A stretch of DNA of 64,000 bases from Nonomuraea jiangxiensis (GTDB taxonomy: Bacteria > Actinomycetota > Actinomycetes > Streptosporangiales > Streptosporangiaceae), in contig NZ_FNDJ01000030.1 of assembly GCF_900099965.1 (NCBI RefSeq), positions 1 through 64,000 on the forward strand, in the 5' to 3' direction. Within the stretch, counting starts at the first letter, position 1. Each line of letters opens with the position of its first letter. Below the pieces are notes generated by a model. It was given only the letters and a program-made list of their open reading frames with translations. It made no database searches and had not been told where the DNA came from. The position numbers and the translations under genes were made by a program. Positions 25,251 through 33,528 of the stretch are shown here, piece by piece.

Positions 25251-26948
25251 GTGGAGAGCGAGCACAGGCCGCTGCTGCCGAACATGCGGCTCGACGAGCT
25301 GCTGGCCGAGTTGCAGGTGCGGCTGAACGCCGTGCTGGCCACCCGGGACCGGGTGCACGCGCTGCTGGAAGCGGTCGTGTCGGTGGGCAGCGACCTCGAT
25401 CTGGAGACGGTGCTGCGCCGCATCGTGGAGACGGCGACCACGCTGGTCGACGCCAGCTACGGGGCGCTCGGCGTGGTGGGGGAGGAGCAGACGCTCCTGC
25501 AGTTCATCCCGGTGGGGCTGAGCGATGAGGAGATCGCCAGGATCGAGCACTGGCCGCACGGCCTGGGGCTGCTGGGGCTGCTGATCAAGGATGCGCGGCC
25601 GTTGCGGCTGAGCCGGATCTCCGACCATGCGGAGTCGTACGGGTTCCCGCCCGGCCACCCGCCGATGGGCACGTTCCTCGGCGTCCCGGTACGGGTGCGA
25701 GACGAGGTTTTCGGAAACCTTTACCTGACGGAGAAGCGCGGCGGCGGCGACTTCGACGAGGAGGACGAGGCCGTGGTGATCGCGCTGGCCAGCGCCGCGG
25801 GCGTGGCGGTCGAGAACGCCCGGCTGTATGAGGAGTCGCGGCGCCGGGAGACCTGGCTGCAGGCGTCCTCGGAGGTCACCACGATCCTGCTGTCGGGCGC
25901 CGAGCCGCGTGAGGTGCTGAGCGTGGTCGCCGCCCGGGCCCGCGAGATGGGGGACGCGGACCTGGTGCAGGTGCTGCTGCCGGACCCGTCGAAGCAGTCG
26001 CTGATCGTGGAGGTGGCGGAGGGCGACGGCGCGGACGAAGTGCTGGGGACGGCGTTCGAGGTGGCGGCCACGCTCGCCGGTGAGGTGTTCACCCAGGGCG
26101 AGCCGATGTCCGGGCCCGACACGCGGGAGGCGGGGTCGCCGTTGCGCGAGCTGGGCTACGGGCCGGTGCTGATGATCCCGCTGGGCGCGGCCTCGGCGGT
26201 GCGCGGGGTGCTGGTGCTGGCCAAGCGGAGCGGGAGGCCGCGGTTCAGCAGGATCGACCGGCAGGTGTTGCGGGGGTTCGCGGACCAGGCGGCGATCGCG
26301 CTGGAGCTGGCCGAGGCGCGCAGGGACGCCGAGCGGCTCGGCCTGCTGGAGGACCGGGACCGGATCGCCAAGGACCTGCACGACGTGGTGATCCAGCGGT
26401 TGTTCGCGACCGCTATGACGTTGATGAGCACGGTCCGGCTGGTGGACCATCCCGAGGCCGGTAAGCGGTTGCAGCATGCGGTGGACGAGCTGGACGCGAC
26501 GATCCGGCAGATCCGCTCGTCGATCTTCGCGTTGCAGGGGCCGCTGGGCGAGGTCGCGCCCACGCTGCGCGGGCAGATCGTGGATCTCGTGGAGGGGGCC
26601 GGCGGCCATCTGGGCTTCATGCCCGGCCTGCGGATGGAGGGGCAGCTCGACACGCTCGTGCCCGAGCCCGTCGCCGAGCACCTGCTGGCGGTGCTGCGCG
26701 AGGCCCTGTCCAACGTCGTACGCCACTCCCACGCCGCCCATGCCGAGGTCGCCGTCGAGGTCGCGGCCGACCAGGTGATCCTTGATGTCACGGACGACGG
26801 CGTGGGAGCGGGAGAGAGCGGGCGCCGCAGCGGCCTGCGCAACATCGAGGACCGCGCCGCCCGGCTCGGGGGCACGGCGCAGCTGGATACGCCCGGTGGT
26901 GGCGGCACCCGGCTACGCTGGCGCGTTCCGCTGGGGAGCCTGGACTAG
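25251..26948 (+). CDS. devS: DevS/DosT-type GAF sensor histidine kinase
   Basis: A 565-residue cytoplasmic kinase. GAF1 spans about 45-190, with GFPPGHPPMGTFLGVPVR, where His136 lies at the position of the proximal heme ligand of mycobacterial DosS/DosT. GAF2 spans about 210-355. The dimerisation/phosphoacceptor helix is DRIAKDLHDVVIQRLFATAM (His377). The ATPase has REALSNVVRHSHA (Asn488) and TDDGVGAGESG. Known relatives sense oxygen, NO or CO through heme and phosphorylate DevR. GTG 25251, ten bases after GGGAG, is the only reasonable start. The DevR partner is 3.5 kb away at 30461-31111. Confidence 0.9.
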   Translation: MESEHRPLLPNMRLDELLAELQVRLNAVLATRDRVHALLEAVVSVGSDLDLETVLRRIVETATTLVDASYGALGVVGEEQTLLQFIPVGLSDEEIARIEHWPHGLGLLGLLIKDARPLRLSRISDHAESYGFPPGHPPMGTFLGVPVRVRDEVFGNLYLTEKRGGGDFDEEDEAVVIALASAAGVAVENARLYEESRRRETWLQASSEVTTILLSGAEPREVLSVVAARAREMGDADLVQVLLPDPSKQSLIVEVAEGDGADEVLGTAFEVAATLAGEVFTQGEPMSGPDTREAGSPLRELGYGPVLMIPLGAASAVRGVLVLAKRSGRPRFSRIDRQVLRGFADQAAIALELAEARRDAERLGLLEDRDRIAKDLHDVVIQRLFATAMTLMSTVRLVDHPEAGKRLQHAVDELDATIRQIRSSIFALQGPLGEVAPTLRGQIVDLVEGAGGHLGFMPGLRMEGQLDTLVPEPVAEHLLAVLREALSNVVRHSHAAHAEVAVEVAADQVILDVTDDGVGAGESGRRSGLRNIEDRAARLGGTAQLDTPGGGGTRLRWRVPLGSLD

Positions 26949-27004
26949 CGCCGGTCCAGGGGAGACGGTGCCTTACTCGCGTACGTTCCGCCGGGCAGGC
27001 ACCC

Positions 27005-27018
27005 GGGACGAAGGTCCC
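27005..27018. promoter_or_regulatory. DevR/DosR-like box 3
   Basis: GGGAC-GAAG-GTCCC is a perfect inverted repeat. Read on the other strand it is GGGACCTTCGTCCC, 13 of 14 with the local consensus. It lies 96 bases upstream of the DoxX-like gene. Confidence 0.7.
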
Positions 27019-27114
27019 TTTCGGTCGGGCCGTAGTGCTCTGCTCCGGGGTGATCGGCTGCGGTGTGCTTGGGGCGTGACAAAGACGACGCTTCCGCCTC
27101 GAAAGGGGGCCGTC

Positions 27115-27633
27115 ATGGCCACCACCGTCAACTCGCCCGTCGCGCAGATCACCGCCGCGCGCCGTCCGGTCGATCACCTCTGGGCGATCGCCCGGATCTC
27201 GATCGGCTGGATCTTCCTCTGGGCGTTCCTGGACAAGGCGTTCGGCTGGGGGTTCGCGACTCCGGCCGCCAAGGCGTGGGTCGTGGGCGGGAGCCCGACG
27301 ACCGGGTTCCTGAAGGGGACCGGCGACAAGGCGCTGGGCGGGTTCTTCGCGGGCCTTGCCGGGCAGGCCTGGGTGGACTGGCTGTTCATGGCCGGTCTGC
27401 TGGGTGTCGGACTGGCGCTGGTCCTGGGCGTCGGGACGAAGATCGCAGCGGGTGCGGGCACGGCCATGCTGGTGCTCATGTGGGCGGCCGAGCTGCCGCT
27501 GGACACCAACCCCTTCATGGACGAGCACATCGTCTACGCGATCGTGCTGATCGGGCTGGCGCTCGCCGGAACCGGCCGCACGCTGGGGCTCGGCAACCTG
27601 CCGGTGGTCCGGCGGAACGCCTGGCTGCAGTAG
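27115..27633 (+). CDS. DoxX/DoxD-like membrane protein
   Basis: A 172-residue protein with about four membrane helices: ISIGWIFLWAFLDKAFGWGF, then after a GSPTTGFLKG loop WVDWLFMAGLLGVGLALVLG, AGTAMLVLMWAAELPL and IVYAIVLIGLALAG. The arrangement fits the DoxX family, of which DoxD is the large subunit of thiosulfate:quinone oxidoreductase. GAAAGGGGG precedes ATG 27115. A perfect DevR-like palindrome sits upstream, so it is probably induced with the hypoxia genes. The redox partner is unknown. Confidence 0.8.
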   Translation: MATTVNSPVAQITAARRPVDHLWAIARISIGWIFLWAFLDKAFGWGFATPAAKAWVVGGSPTTGFLKGTGDKALGGFFAGLAGQAWVDWLFMAGLLGVGLALVLGVGTKIAAGAGTAMLVLMWAAELPLDTNPFMDEHIVYAIVLIGLALAGTGRTLGLGNLPVVRRNAWLQ

Positions 27634-27645
27634 TGCGCACGACCG

Positions 27646-27679
27646 GACGCCCACCTCCCGGTGACCGGAGGTGGGCGTC
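27646..27679 (+). terminator. Strong hairpin after DoxX-like gene
   Basis: GACGCCCACCTCC and GGAGGTGGGCGTC form a perfect 13-bp stem with an 8-base loop, 13 bases after the DoxX-like stop. This is the expected form of a terminator in a GC-rich genome, although no T-run follows. Confidence 0.75.
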
Positions 27680-27730
27680 GCGTTGCGCGGGCCTGATCGC
27701 CGGTCCGTCGGGCCCCGCCGCGCGTCAAGG

Positions 27731-27849
27731 GGCAGGCCAGCGGCTCCACGTGGCGGGTCACAGGCTCCAAGGGGCGGGTCAGCCGCTCCACGGGGCCAGG
27801 GGCCGCAAGGGGCGGGTCAGGGGCTTCGAAAGGCGGGTCAGGGGCGCGG
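27731..27849. repeat. Six 21-bp tandem repeats at the hydrolase 3' end
   Basis: Copies start at 27731, 27752, 27773, 27794 (shortened to 17 bases), 27811 and 27832. A typical unit is GGCGGGTCAGGGGCTTCGAAA. The last copy overlaps the final codons and stop of the alpha/beta hydrolase gene, so the array looks like duplications of that gene's tail or a clustered intergenic repeat. The rest of the 27634-27837 gap holds only the hairpin at 27646-27679. Confidence 0.8.
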
Positions 27850-28710
27850 ATCGATCCCGTCAAGGAAATCCCTGATCAGCCGCGTCACCTCGTCGAGGGC
27901 GCTTTCCAGGAGGAAGTGGCCGCCGTCCAGGAGGTGGATCCGGGCGTCGGGAAGGTCGCCGGCGAACGCGCGGGCGCCGTCGGGGCCGAAGATCTCATCG
28001 CCCTTGCCCCAGACGGCGAGCAGGGGCGGCTGACGTTCGCGAAGGTAGGCGTGGAAGCGGGGATAGAGCGGCGGGTTGGTGGCGTAGTCGAGGAACAGGT
28101 CCAGTTGGACGCGGTCGTTCCCCGGCCGGGAGACCAGGGCGTAGTCGTGGTGCCAGGTGTCGGGGCTGACGAGGGTCTCGTCGGGCACGCCGGTGAGGTA
28201 CTGCCACCGGATCGCGTCGAGGGTGAGCGCCTGCCGGACGGCATTCTCGGTCTGAGGTGTCTGCTCGCGGTGGTAGTCCCAGACGGTGGCCCAGAATCCC
28301 GGGACGAAACCTGCTTCGTAGGCGTTGCCGTTCTGGGTGATGATGGCGGTGATCGCGTCCGGGTCGTTCAGGGCGAGCCGCCAGCCGATGGGGGCGCCGT
28401 AGTCCTGGACGTAGAGGGCGTAGCGGGAGACGCCGAGCCGGTCCAGCAGGCCCGCGGTGAGCTCGGTGAGGGCGTCGAAGGTGTAGGCGAACTCGTCGGC
28501 GGGCGGGGCGTCGGACAGCCCGAACCCCAGGTGGTCGGGGGCGATGACGTGGTAGCGGTCGGCCAGTGCCGGGATGAGCTCGCGGAACATGAACGAGCTG
28601 GTCGGGAAGCCGTGGAGCAGGACGAGCGCGGGCGCGTCCGCGGGTCCGGCCTCGCGGTAGAACAGCCGCCGGCCCTGCACGGTCGCGTAACGGTGGTGGA
28701 CGTTCCCCAT
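27838..28710 (-). CDS. Alpha/beta hydrolase, haloalkane dehalogenase/epoxide hydrolase type
   Basis: A 290-residue protein. It has the oxyanion motif LVLLHGFPTSSFMFREL, nucleophile aspartate in YVQDYGAPIGWRLAL (an Asp, not Ser, in the elbow), an acid in WGKGDEIFGPDG and histidine in DGGHFLLES. Asp-nucleophile members hydrolyse C-halogen or epoxide bonds; which one cannot be told. It is divergent from a CGNR regulator. The 82-bp gap holds an inverted repeat, so local control by that regulator is likely. Confidence 0.85.
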   Translation of the reverse strand: MGNVHHRYATVQGRRLFYREAGPADAPALVLLHGFPTSSFMFRELIPALADRYHVIAPDHLGFGLSDAPPADEFAYTFDALTELTAGLLDRLGVSRYALYVQDYGAPIGWRLALNDPDAITAIITQNGNAYEAGFVPGFWATVWDYHREQTPQTENAVRQALTLDAIRWQYLTGVPDETLVSPDTWHHDYALVSRPGNDRVQLDLFLDYATNPPLYPRFHAYLRERQPPLLAVWGKGDEIFGPDGARAFAGDLPDARIHLLDGGHFLLESALDEVTRLIRDFLDGIDPRP

Positions 28711-28760
28711 GACTAACCCCCAAAATTGGATTCAATAGTTAGACGGAAGCAGAAGGAATG

Positions 28761-28790
28761 CTAACCTGTCAAGCGGACATGAAAGGTTAG
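28761..28790. promoter_or_regulatory. Inverted repeat in hydrolase/CGNR divergent promoter
   Basis: CTAACCT and AGGTTAG are perfect 7-bp arms 16 bases apart, ending two bases before the CGNR gene start. The site could be an operator for that regulator and would overlap its own ribosome site. Confidence 0.5.
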
Positions 28791-28792
28791 GG

Positions 28793-29314
28793 ATGTTCGA
28801 GGCGATGACATGGGTGGATGAAGACGTGCTGCTGGACGTGCTCAACAGCACCCCGCTCGTCGACGGGGTCCCTCAGGACCTCCTTGCCGATCCGGCCGAG
28901 GCGCGTGCCTGGCTGCGGCAGCGTGGCGGTGAGGGGTCGGCGCAGGAACGCGATGCCGTACGGGAGGTCAGGGACGCGTTGCAAGGGGTGCTTCGGGGCG
29001 CCCTGCCGGTGAGCGCCCTGGGGCCGTTCCTCGAAGGCGCCGGTTGCCGTCCGGCCATGTCGGAGCAGGGCGTGGAATGGTCACTCGACGTGCTGCCCGG
29101 GCGGGCGATGAGCGTCGGAGTCGTGCTGGCCTGGGACGCTGTGCGGAGGGCGCGGCCTGGGCGGCTCAGGCCCTGCGCGAACGGCGAGTGCCGGCTGTTC
29201 CTCCTCGATCGCAGCAAGACCAACCGGGCTCGCTGGTGCTCCATGGCCGTGTGCGGGAACAGGATGAAGGCCCGGCGGCACTATCAGCGGACGCACCAGC
29301 CGCCGGCCGGCTGA
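28793..29314 (+). CDS. CGNR zinc-finger / ABATE regulator
   Basis: A 173-residue protein with an N-terminal ABATE-type helical domain (LLDVLNSTPLVDGVPQDLLA) and a C-terminal CGNR zinc finger: PCANGEC then RWCSMAVCGNRMKARRHY. The four cysteines bind zinc and the CGNR block is thought to contact DNA. Proteins of this group usually regulate a neighbouring catabolic gene. The divergent alpha/beta hydrolase is the obvious target. Confidence 0.87.
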   Translation: MFEAMTWVDEDVLLDVLNSTPLVDGVPQDLLADPAEARAWLRQRGGEGSAQERDAVREVRDALQGVLRGALPVSALGPFLEGAGCRPAMSEQGVEWSLDVLPGRAMSVGVVLAWDAVRRARPGRLRPCANGECRLFLLDRSKTNRARWCSMAVCGNRMKARRHYQRTHQPPAG

Positions 29315-29477
29315 AGCCGGTCCACGCACCGCCCGCGTGTGGAGGCGTGCGGAGGCGTGCGAAAGGCGGGCGGGGGCGGACGTCGCGGTTGAGTGGGCTC
29401 TCAGGGTCTCTCAGCGAGGCCACAGGCCCGGTGGGCGAGCATGACCAGGTCGTGATGGCACGGGTCGAGGAGCCTGG

Positions 29478-30455
29478 ATGAGAGCTGACGCAGTGGGCGG
29501 GTGGCCGCGTCTCGCGGCGGTGTGGTGTTCGGCCTACGGTGCGGCCAACGTGTGGTGGCTGGCGAATCCGGGCTCCCCGTTCGCTCCTCCCGAGGAGGTG
29601 TTCTCGCCCGGGCGGTGGATGGCGGTGGCGCTGGCCTTCTCGGCCGCGGTGGCGTGCTCGCTGATCGCCGCGGGCGCCGGGCAGCGCCGGCCGGCGCCCG
29701 CGCGGTGGACGCTGGTGGGGGTGGCATGGGTGGCCGGCGCCGGGCTGATCCTGTACTCGTACATGCTGGCCATCAGCGTCGCGACCCTGCTGTTCGGCGA
29801 GGTCGACGACTGGGGGAGCCTGCTGGCCCGGGCGGCCGGGGCGACGGCGGGCGCGCTGACGCTGGTGTGCGCGGTGGCCGAGCAGCGCAGGGTCCGGCGG
29901 GCCTGTCCGCACTGCGCCCGGGTCCATGGCCGTTCGCCTGAGCGGCGCACCGATCCCGCGCCGTGGTGGGCCCGTCTGGCCGCCTACGTCGCGATCGCCG
30001 GCTGTTCGGTCCGCGTGGCCGCGCTGATCCTGGACTCGGTCACGGCGCACAGGCCGCCGTTCGCGCTCGGTACGCCCTTCGCCGTCTTCGTGGTGCTGCT
30101 GATCCTGGCCGGCACCCTGCTGCCGCTGGCCCTGGTCCACCGGTTCGGCAGGATCTGGCCACGGTGGGTGGTCCCCCTGGCGGGGCGTGACGTGCCGCGC
30201 TGGCTCGTACTCGGGCCCGCCTGGTTCGTGGGCGCCGGCCTGGCGGGCTATTTCGGCGTGGCCGGGATGGCGGCCTGGCTCCTCGGCGAGGGCAACCTGG
30301 CCCAGGCCCCGGTCTGGAGGGTCTCGATGGAGATGTTCGGCTACACGGCGTGGGGCCTCGGTCTGCTCGTCGCCGCGGTGTCCTACTACGGACTGACCAG
30401 GCCGGCGTGTCCTCTCCCGAACTCGCCGTACCGGGTGCCCATGCCCCTTGCGTGA
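29478..30455 (+). CDS. Polytopic membrane protein of unknown function
   Basis: A 325-residue protein with about eight hydrophobic helices in two groups (residues 10-125 and 165-305), separated by a cytoplasmic loop that carries ACPHCARVHG, a CxxC-His cluster that may bind zinc. ATG 29478 is preceded by GGAGCC. I recognise only the general form of an actinomycete multipass protein. It is convergent with the DevR gene, and nothing links it to a pathway. Confidence 0.72.
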   Translation: MRADAVGGWPRLAAVWCSAYGAANVWWLANPGSPFAPPEEVFSPGRWMAVALAFSAAVACSLIAAGAGQRRPAPARWTLVGVAWVAGAGLILYSYMLAISVATLLFGEVDDWGSLLARAAGATAGALTLVCAVAEQRRVRRACPHCARVHGRSPERRTDPAPWWARLAAYVAIAGCSVRVAALILDSVTAHRPPFALGTPFAVFVVLLILAGTLLPLALVHRFGRIWPRWVVPLAGRDVPRWLVLGPAWFVGAGLAGYFGVAGMAAWLLGEGNLAQAPVWRVSMEMFGYTAWGLGLLVAAVSYYGLTRPACPLPNSPYRVPMPLA

Positions 30456-30460
30456 GGGCT

Positions 30461-31111
30461 CTAGGAAGGGCCGTCGCGGCGCTCCGCCCGCAGTCGCGCG
30501 GCCAGCGCCGCCGCCTGCGTACGGCGCTGCATGTCGAGCTTGGACAGCAGGTTGGAGACGTAGTTCTTGACGGTCTTCTCGGCCAGGAACATGCGCTCGC
30601 CGATCTGCCGGTTGGTGAGCCCTTCCCCGATGAGGTCCAGGATGTTCCGCTCCTGCTCGGTCAGCGCGGCCAGGGGGTCCTTCCTGGCGGCCTGGTCACG
30701 CAGCCGCTGCAGCATGGCGGCGGTGGTCTGCGGGTCGAGCAGCGACTGGCCCGACGCCACCGTGCGTACCGCGCCGATCAGGTCGGAGCCGTGGATCTGC
30801 TTGAGCACGTAGCCGGAGGCGCCGGCCATCACCGCCTCGAACAAGGCGTCGTCGTCGGCGTACGAGGTCAGCATGAGGCACTTGAGACCCGGGAGCCGGG
30901 AACGCACCTCGCGGCAGACGTCGACACCGTTGCCGTCGGGCAGTCGCACGTCCAGGACCGCGACGTCCGGCTGGAGCGCGGGAATGCGGGCCATCGCCGA
31001 CTCGGCGGTGCCCGCCTCGCCGATGACCTCGATGTCGTCCTCCGACTCCAGCAGGGCGGCCACACCCCGGCGGACGACCTCGTGATCGTCGACGAGGAAC
31101 ACACGAATCAT
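30461..31111 (-). CDS. devR: DevR/DosR-type response regulator
   Basis: A 216-residue NarL/FixJ regulator. The receiver has the acid pocket VDDH, Asp54 in VAVLDVRLPDGNG, Thr82 in LMLTSY and Lys104 in YVLKQIHG. These residue numbers match those of mycobacterial DevR. The LuxR-type helix-turn-helix is LTEQERNILDLIGEGLTNRQ through EKTVKNYVSNLLSKL. Phosphorylated DevR activates dormancy genes at palindromic GGGAC...GTCCC sites. A box of this type lies 59 bases before its own start, which suggests autoactivation. Confidence 0.92.
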   Translation of the reverse strand: MIRVFLVDDHEVVRRGVAALLESEDDIEVIGEAGTAESAMARIPALQPDVAVLDVRLPDGNGVDVCREVRSRLPGLKCLMLTSYADDDALFEAVMAGASGYVLKQIHGSDLIGAVRTVASGQSLLDPQTTAAMLQRLRDQAARKDPLAALTEQERNILDLIGEGLTNRQIGERMFLAEKTVKNYVSNLLSKLDMQRRTQAAALAARLRAERRDGPS

Positions 31112-31169
31112 GCGTGCGACGCTAGCCGAACGGCACCATGGCCGGAAGCAGGGGTTGTCACAAAGCTTG

Positions 31170-31183
31170 GTGCCGAAGGTCCC
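31170..31183. promoter_or_regulatory. DevR/DosR-like box 4
   Basis: On the minus strand GGGACCTTCGGCAC matches the local consensus at 13 of 14 positions and points toward devR, 59 bases from its start. A weaker similar sequence (GTGCCTTTCGACGC) is near 31193-31206, which would fit the paired sites typical of DosR promoters. Confidence 0.68.
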
Positions 31184-31227
31184 ATGAAGAAGGTGCCTTT
31201 CGACGCTGGACCAGGCGTGATCTCGGT

Positions 31228-33057
31228 TCAGTCCGCCGCCCGCCGTCCGGCCTGCTCGACCGACGCAGGGGCGGGCGCGCGCCGGTCGCCCGGCACAGCC
31301 GAGGACCGCGGCGGCGGGATGCCCAGCAGGCGGGCGGCCCAGGACAGGGCGACGGCCAGGCGGCGGCGGCGTTGGTCGAACAGCGCCGGGTTCGCGTCCC
31401 TGGCCGGGGTGAGCAGGGGTTGTTGCCCGGCGATCAGTGCGGCATGGCCGGCGGCGGGTGGTCCCTGGTCCGCCTCGGGGGCCGGGCCGCCTTCCGCGTG
31501 CCGGGCGACCAGCCACAGGTGCAGGTCGAACCAGGGATCGCCGATCGCGGCCGATCCCCAGTCGGTCAGTACGAGGCGGCCATCGTGACACCACAGGTTC
31601 GGGGCATGCACGTCGCGGTGGATCAGGCTGTCCCCGCTGGTAGTCGCTTCGGCGGCCGTGGCGTGGAGGGCGGGCAGGTGGGTCGCCAGCCACCGGTCCG
31701 AGCAGACGTTCATGCGTAGCAGGCGTGCCGGGTCGGCGGCGATGGCCTCCCAGGGGTTCGCCGTCGTCTCCAGCCGGGGGACGCCGGGCGGCGCGGGCAG
31801 CTCGTGCAGGTCGTCGAGCAGCTTTCGGGTGGCCTCGACCAGCGGCGGAGTCCAGCGGCGAACCCAGCCGCGCGGCTCCAACGCCTCCAGCACCAGCATG
31901 GCGACCGGCTCGCGCGTGCCGCCCAGCAGCCGGGGCAGGAAGGGCCTGTCGCCCAGGGCCTCGTACACGGCCAGCTCCACCTCCAGCTCCGCTCGCGTGG
32001 CGGGGCCGGGACCGGCCTTGACGAACGCCGAACCGCCTCGGAACAGCTCCGCCATCCGGCGCACGGCCCTGGTGTGCCCGCCCTCGACCGGCCGCAGGGC
32101 GGTGACCTCCTCCCCGAGCACGCGGCCGGCCAGCCCGGCGATGTCCCGGTCGGTCAGGGACCTGCCGGCGACCTGGCGGCCGGACACGCGCGACAGGAGC
32201 AGCTCGGCCACCGGCTCGTTGGCGCGGCGGACCGCCTGCCTGCTGTCCGGGTCGGGCCGGCCGAGTGACTCGGTGACCAGGCGGGACACCAGGGCCCGCA
32301 GCAGGAGTTGGTCGATGTCGTCCGAGCCGTTCAGCTCGTCGAGGATCTCGGGCGGCGCGGCGTACCAGGCCAGCAGGTCCACGGCCGCGATCGCCAGCGC
32401 GTAGTCGGCCGGCCGGTGGCAGGGAGAGAAGTCGATCACCGCGGGCGGCCGGCCGGCCGCGAACAACACGTTGCCGGCGAGGTCGCCGTGCACCAGCTGG
32501 TCGGGCAGCCGTACCGGGCGCATGGCGGCGCGCAGCCCGGCGACGAGGTCGGCCAGCTCCGGCGCCGGCTCGACGTCGGCCCCGTCCCACGCCACCCGGT
32601 CGGCGACGGCCCACCGGTTACGGCCCCGGCCCAGCCAGGCCGGCGCCGGCCTGCCGGCGAGGGCCGCGTGGAACGCCCGCCCGGCGGCGACCAGCTCCGG
32701 CCACCGCTCCAGCGGAGCCGGCTCGCCGTCGACCCTGGCCCACGCCGCCCACCCGTCCACCACCCAGGAACCGCCGGCCGCCCGTACCGGCCGGGGCACC
32801 CGGAAACCGGGGCCGTGCAGCCCGGCGTACACGTCGGCCAGCCACGACGCCACCACCGGACGCCGGCCGGGCTTGAGCACCAGCTCACCCACCTGCCAGC
32901 AGGTGCCACCCCCTCCGGGCAGGCGCAGCGCCGGGCCGTCCGGCACCCCGAACGCCGCGCGCGCCTCAGCCGTCGGACCAAGCTCGCCTTCAGTTTCATA
33001 AGCCATACGTACGACCTCAGCCCACTCGTCCTCATCTGTCCAGCGATAATCGGCCAT
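31228..33057 (-). CDS. Tandem phosphotransferase (two APH/kinase-like domains)
   Basis: A 609-residue protein with two aminoglycoside-phosphotransferase-type folds. The first (about 40-300) carries LPDQLVHGDLAGNVLFAAG and AVIDFSPCHRPADYALA; its start (FGVPDGPALRLPGGGGTCWQ) is of the TIGR02569 type. The second (about 320-590) has SAFVKAG, LIHRDVHAPNLWCHDGRLVL and LTDWGSAAIGDPWFDLHLW. Both keep HxD...N and the metal aspartate, so both may be active. These enzymes phosphorylate a hydroxyl on a small molecule; the substrate is unknown. It is divergent from a MarR gene across 36 bases. Confidence 0.84.
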   Translation of the reverse strand: MADYRWTDEDEWAEVVRMAYETEGELGPTAEARAAFGVPDGPALRLPGGGGTCWQVGELVLKPGRRPVVASWLADVYAGLHGPGFRVPRPVRAAGGSWVVDGWAAWARVDGEPAPLERWPELVAAGRAFHAALAGRPAPAWLGRGRNRWAVADRVAWDGADVEPAPELADLVAGLRAAMRPVRLPDQLVHGDLAGNVLFAAGRPPAVIDFSPCHRPADYALAIAAVDLLAWYAAPPEILDELNGSDDIDQLLLRALVSRLVTESLGRPDPDSRQAVRRANEPVAELLLSRVSGRQVAGRSLTDRDIAGLAGRVLGEEVTALRPVEGGHTRAVRRMAELFRGGSAFVKAGPGPATRAELEVELAVYEALGDRPFLPRLLGGTREPVAMLVLEALEPRGWVRRWTPPLVEATRKLLDDLHELPAPPGVPRLETTANPWEAIAADPARLLRMNVCSDRWLATHLPALHATAAEATTSGDSLIHRDVHAPNLWCHDGRLVLTDWGSAAIGDPWFDLHLWLVARHAEGGPAPEADQGPPAAGHAALIAGQQPLLTPARDANPALFDQRRRRLAVALSWAARLLGIPPPRSSAVPGDRRAPAPASVEQAGRRAAD

Positions 33058-33074
33058 GCGCCGCTTCGAGATAG

Positions 33075-33088
33075 TAAGTGATAGCTTA
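33075..33088. promoter_or_regulatory. Candidate MarR operator
   Basis: TAAG-TGATAG-CTTA lies in the 36-bp gap between the divergent phosphotransferase and MarR genes, in the only AT-rich stretch nearby. It would cover both promoters. Confidence 0.4.
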
Positions 33089-33093
33089 AGAAC

Positions 33094-33528
33094 ATGGCGA
33101 AGGAAATTCCCTCCAGCGAGGAGGTCGCGGAGATCCGCCGCGTCGTCGTCCGCCTCTCGCGCCGGCTGCGTGCCGAGCGCGGCGCCGACGCCCTGAGCGC
33201 CAACAAGATCGCGGTCCTCGGTCATCTGCGGCGCAACGGCCCGATGACCGCGGGCGCGCTCGCGGCGGCCGACCGCCAGCGGCCCCAGTCGCTCACCAGG
33301 GTCTTCGCCGAGCTGGAGGACGAGGGCCTGATCACCCGCAGCGCTGACGAGAGCGATCGACGCCAGATCATGGTCGACATCACCTCGGCCGGTCGTGAGG
33401 CGCTCGTTGCCGACATGGCCGACCGGGACGCCTGGCTGTCCTCGGCCATGGCCGCTCTCACTGAGACGGAACGCGGGGTGCTCCGGCTGGCCGCCGCGCT
33501 GATGGAGCGCCTCGCCGCATCCGCATGA
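33094..33528 (+). CDS. MarR family transcriptional regulator
   Basis: A 144-residue winged-helix protein: LSANKIAVLGHLRRNGPMTA, helix-turn-helix AGALAAADRQRPQSLTRVFA, and the wing EGLITRSADESDRRQIMVDI with the conserved DxRxxxxxLT-like region. MarR dimers repress small-molecule resistance or catabolic genes. The divergent tandem phosphotransferase is its likely target. Confidence 0.87.
   Translation: MAKEIPSSEEVAEIRRVVVRLSRRLRAERGADALSANKIAVLGHLRRNGPMTAGALAAADRQRPQSLTRVFAELEDEGLITRSADESDRRQIMVDITSAGREALVADMADRDAWLSSAMAALTETERGVLRLAAALMERLAASA

Noticed and set aside
25089..26741. Long minus-strand extension of the MetE-like frame through the kinase gene
   Set aside because: The MetE family starts at 25088; upstream sequence is antisense to GAF and kinase motifs.
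27731..27849. CRISPR array
   Set aside because: Units are directly adjacent without spacers, imperfect, and no cas genes are in the window.
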